Shown here piece by piece: positions 5,774 through 6,070 of a stretch of DNA of 6,070 nt; within the stretch, counting starts at the first letter, position 1; each line of letters begins with the position of its first letter. Both the position numbers and the translations under genes were made by a program. The stretch comes from DATLCI01 sp046714215 (GTDB lineage Bacteria; Acidobacteriota; Terriglobia; Terriglobales; Acidobacteriaceae). The notes under the pieces are model-generated. The model saw only the letters and a program-made list of their open reading frames with translations, was not told the origin of the DNA and searched no databases. The stretch is taken from positions 1 through 6,070 of the forward strand of contig JBKKBM010000180.1 of the NCBI GenBank assembly GCA_046714215.1. Reading direction: 5' to 3'.

Positions 5774-5778
5774 AGCCA
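5763..5778 (-). promoter_or_regulatory. Predicted sigma-54 (RpoN) -24/-12 promoter for the PilZ-to-cheR gene series
   Basis: Read on the minus strand the site is TGGCTGTCCTCTTGCA. It has the invariant GG of the -24 element (5777-5776) and GC of the -12 element (5765-5764) exactly ten bases apart, with the wider TGGC and TTGCA wording of the RpoN consensus. Transcription would begin near 5752, giving a leader of about 50 bases before the PilZ-like ATG. Support from context is strong: the gene directly upstream ends in the Fis-type DNA-binding domain of a sigma-54 activator. No experimental start is known. Confidence 0.7.
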
Positions 5779-5848
5779 AAACGGGAAGCACTGTAAGTTA
5801 TTGATTATTGGTGGAATGGGGGCAGCGTACGCACCGGAATCCAGCCCG

Positions 5849-5875
5849 ACCGTCTCAGCTTGATACGGTGTCTCA
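5849..5875. promoter_or_regulatory. Candidate activator-binding site upstream of the sigma-54 promoter
   Basis: An inverted repeat ACCGT (5849-5853) / ACGGT (5865-5869) overlaps a direct repeat of GTCTCA (5852-5857 and 5870-5875, 18 bp apart). It lies about 97-123 bp upstream of the predicted start, within the usual distance for enhancer sites of NtrC-family activators. The arms are short, so chance cannot be excluded; the position is the main support. Confidence 0.3.
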
Positions 5876-5906
5876 CGTCTAAAGAAGGTTTTCCACAGCA
5901 GCTGGG

Positions 5907-6070
5907 CTACGACGCGGCCGCCGATATCCCTTTTTCCAGTACGATTTTGTACCGCTTCAGCTTCCGATATAAGGTCGCGCGGCTGATGCCCAGCATCTTG
6001 AGCGCCAGCGCTTTGTCCCCGTGGACTTGGGCAAAGACCCGCTGAATGGTCTCTTTTTCCAGCTCTTCCA
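5907..6070 (-). CDS. NtrC-family sigma-54-dependent regulator (C-terminal 53 residues, Fis-type HTH)
   Basis: Only the C-terminal end is in the window. The 53 readable residues run from EELEKETIQRVFAQVHGDKA to a short tail ending in AAAS and the stop at 5907-5909. KALALKMLGISRATLYRKLKRY is a textbook Fis-type helix-turn-helix as found at the end of NtrC-family enhancer-binding proteins, with LGISRATLYRKL as recognition-helix signature. The central AAA+ domain and its GAFTGA loop, needed for contact with sigma-54, would lie to the right of the window. RegA/PrrA-type regulators share a related HTH without using sigma-54, but the wording and the sigma-54-type promoter just downstream favour NtrC. 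It is the likely activator of the gene series that follows on the same strand, 204 bp away. Confidence 0.88.
   Translation of the reverse strand, partial: EELEKETIQRVFAQVHGDKALALKMLGISRATLYRKLKRYKIVLEKGISAAAS

Noticed and set aside
1..6070. CRISPR array, tRNA/rRNA gene, insertion sequence or integration site
   Set aside because: No regularly spaced long repeats, no cloverleaf-like sequence, no transposase frame and no flanking terminal repeats were seen; the region reads as an ordinary collinear gene series.

Overview
The window is a GC-rich stretch of bacterial chromosome in which every credible gene lies on the minus strand, so it reads from right (6070) to left (1). It holds most of a chemosensory (Che/Pil-Chp-like) gene cluster. 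The gene set and the PilH-like and PilJ-like character of two products suggest a soil or environmental bacterium with type IV pili or a similar surface-behaviour output. Acidobacteriota is my best guess from overall style; no marker in the window proves it.

Layout in the direction of transcription: (1) the C-terminal Fis-type helix-turn-helix of an NtrC-family (sigma-54 activator) regulator, entering from the right edge and stopping at 5907; (2) a 204-bp intergenic region with a good match to a sigma-54 -24/-12 promoter at 5763-5778, two related inverted repeats around and just below it, and repeated sequence about 90-125 bp upstream that could be an activator site; (3) a small, degenerate PilZ-like protein; (4) a 493-residue helical protein I do not recognise, with an Ala/Pro/Lys-rich linker; (5) a protein with a pseudo-receiver joined to a histidine-kinase dimerisation/phosphoacceptor (DHp) domain but no ATP-binding domain; (6) an intergenic stretch with a locally AT-rich patch; (7) a single-domain PilH/CheY-like response regulator; (8) a CheW/PilI-like coupling protein, only 4 bp downstream; (9) a membrane methyl-accepting chemotaxis protein with almost no sensory domain; (10) the N-terminal 158 codons of a CheR methyltransferase, running off the left edge.

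How they probably work together: the MCP, CheW and a CheA (not in the window, expected further left) form the signalling array. CheR methylates the MCP, and the PilH-like regulator carries phosphate to the output. The PilZ-like protein, the 493-residue protein and the DHp-only protein are not standard chemotaxis components, yet they lie collinear with the array genes behind an apparent sigma-54 promoter. They are the most promising novelty here: possibly a phosphotransfer or scaffolding add-on to a pilus-type chemosensory pathway. That functional link is inferred from gene order only.
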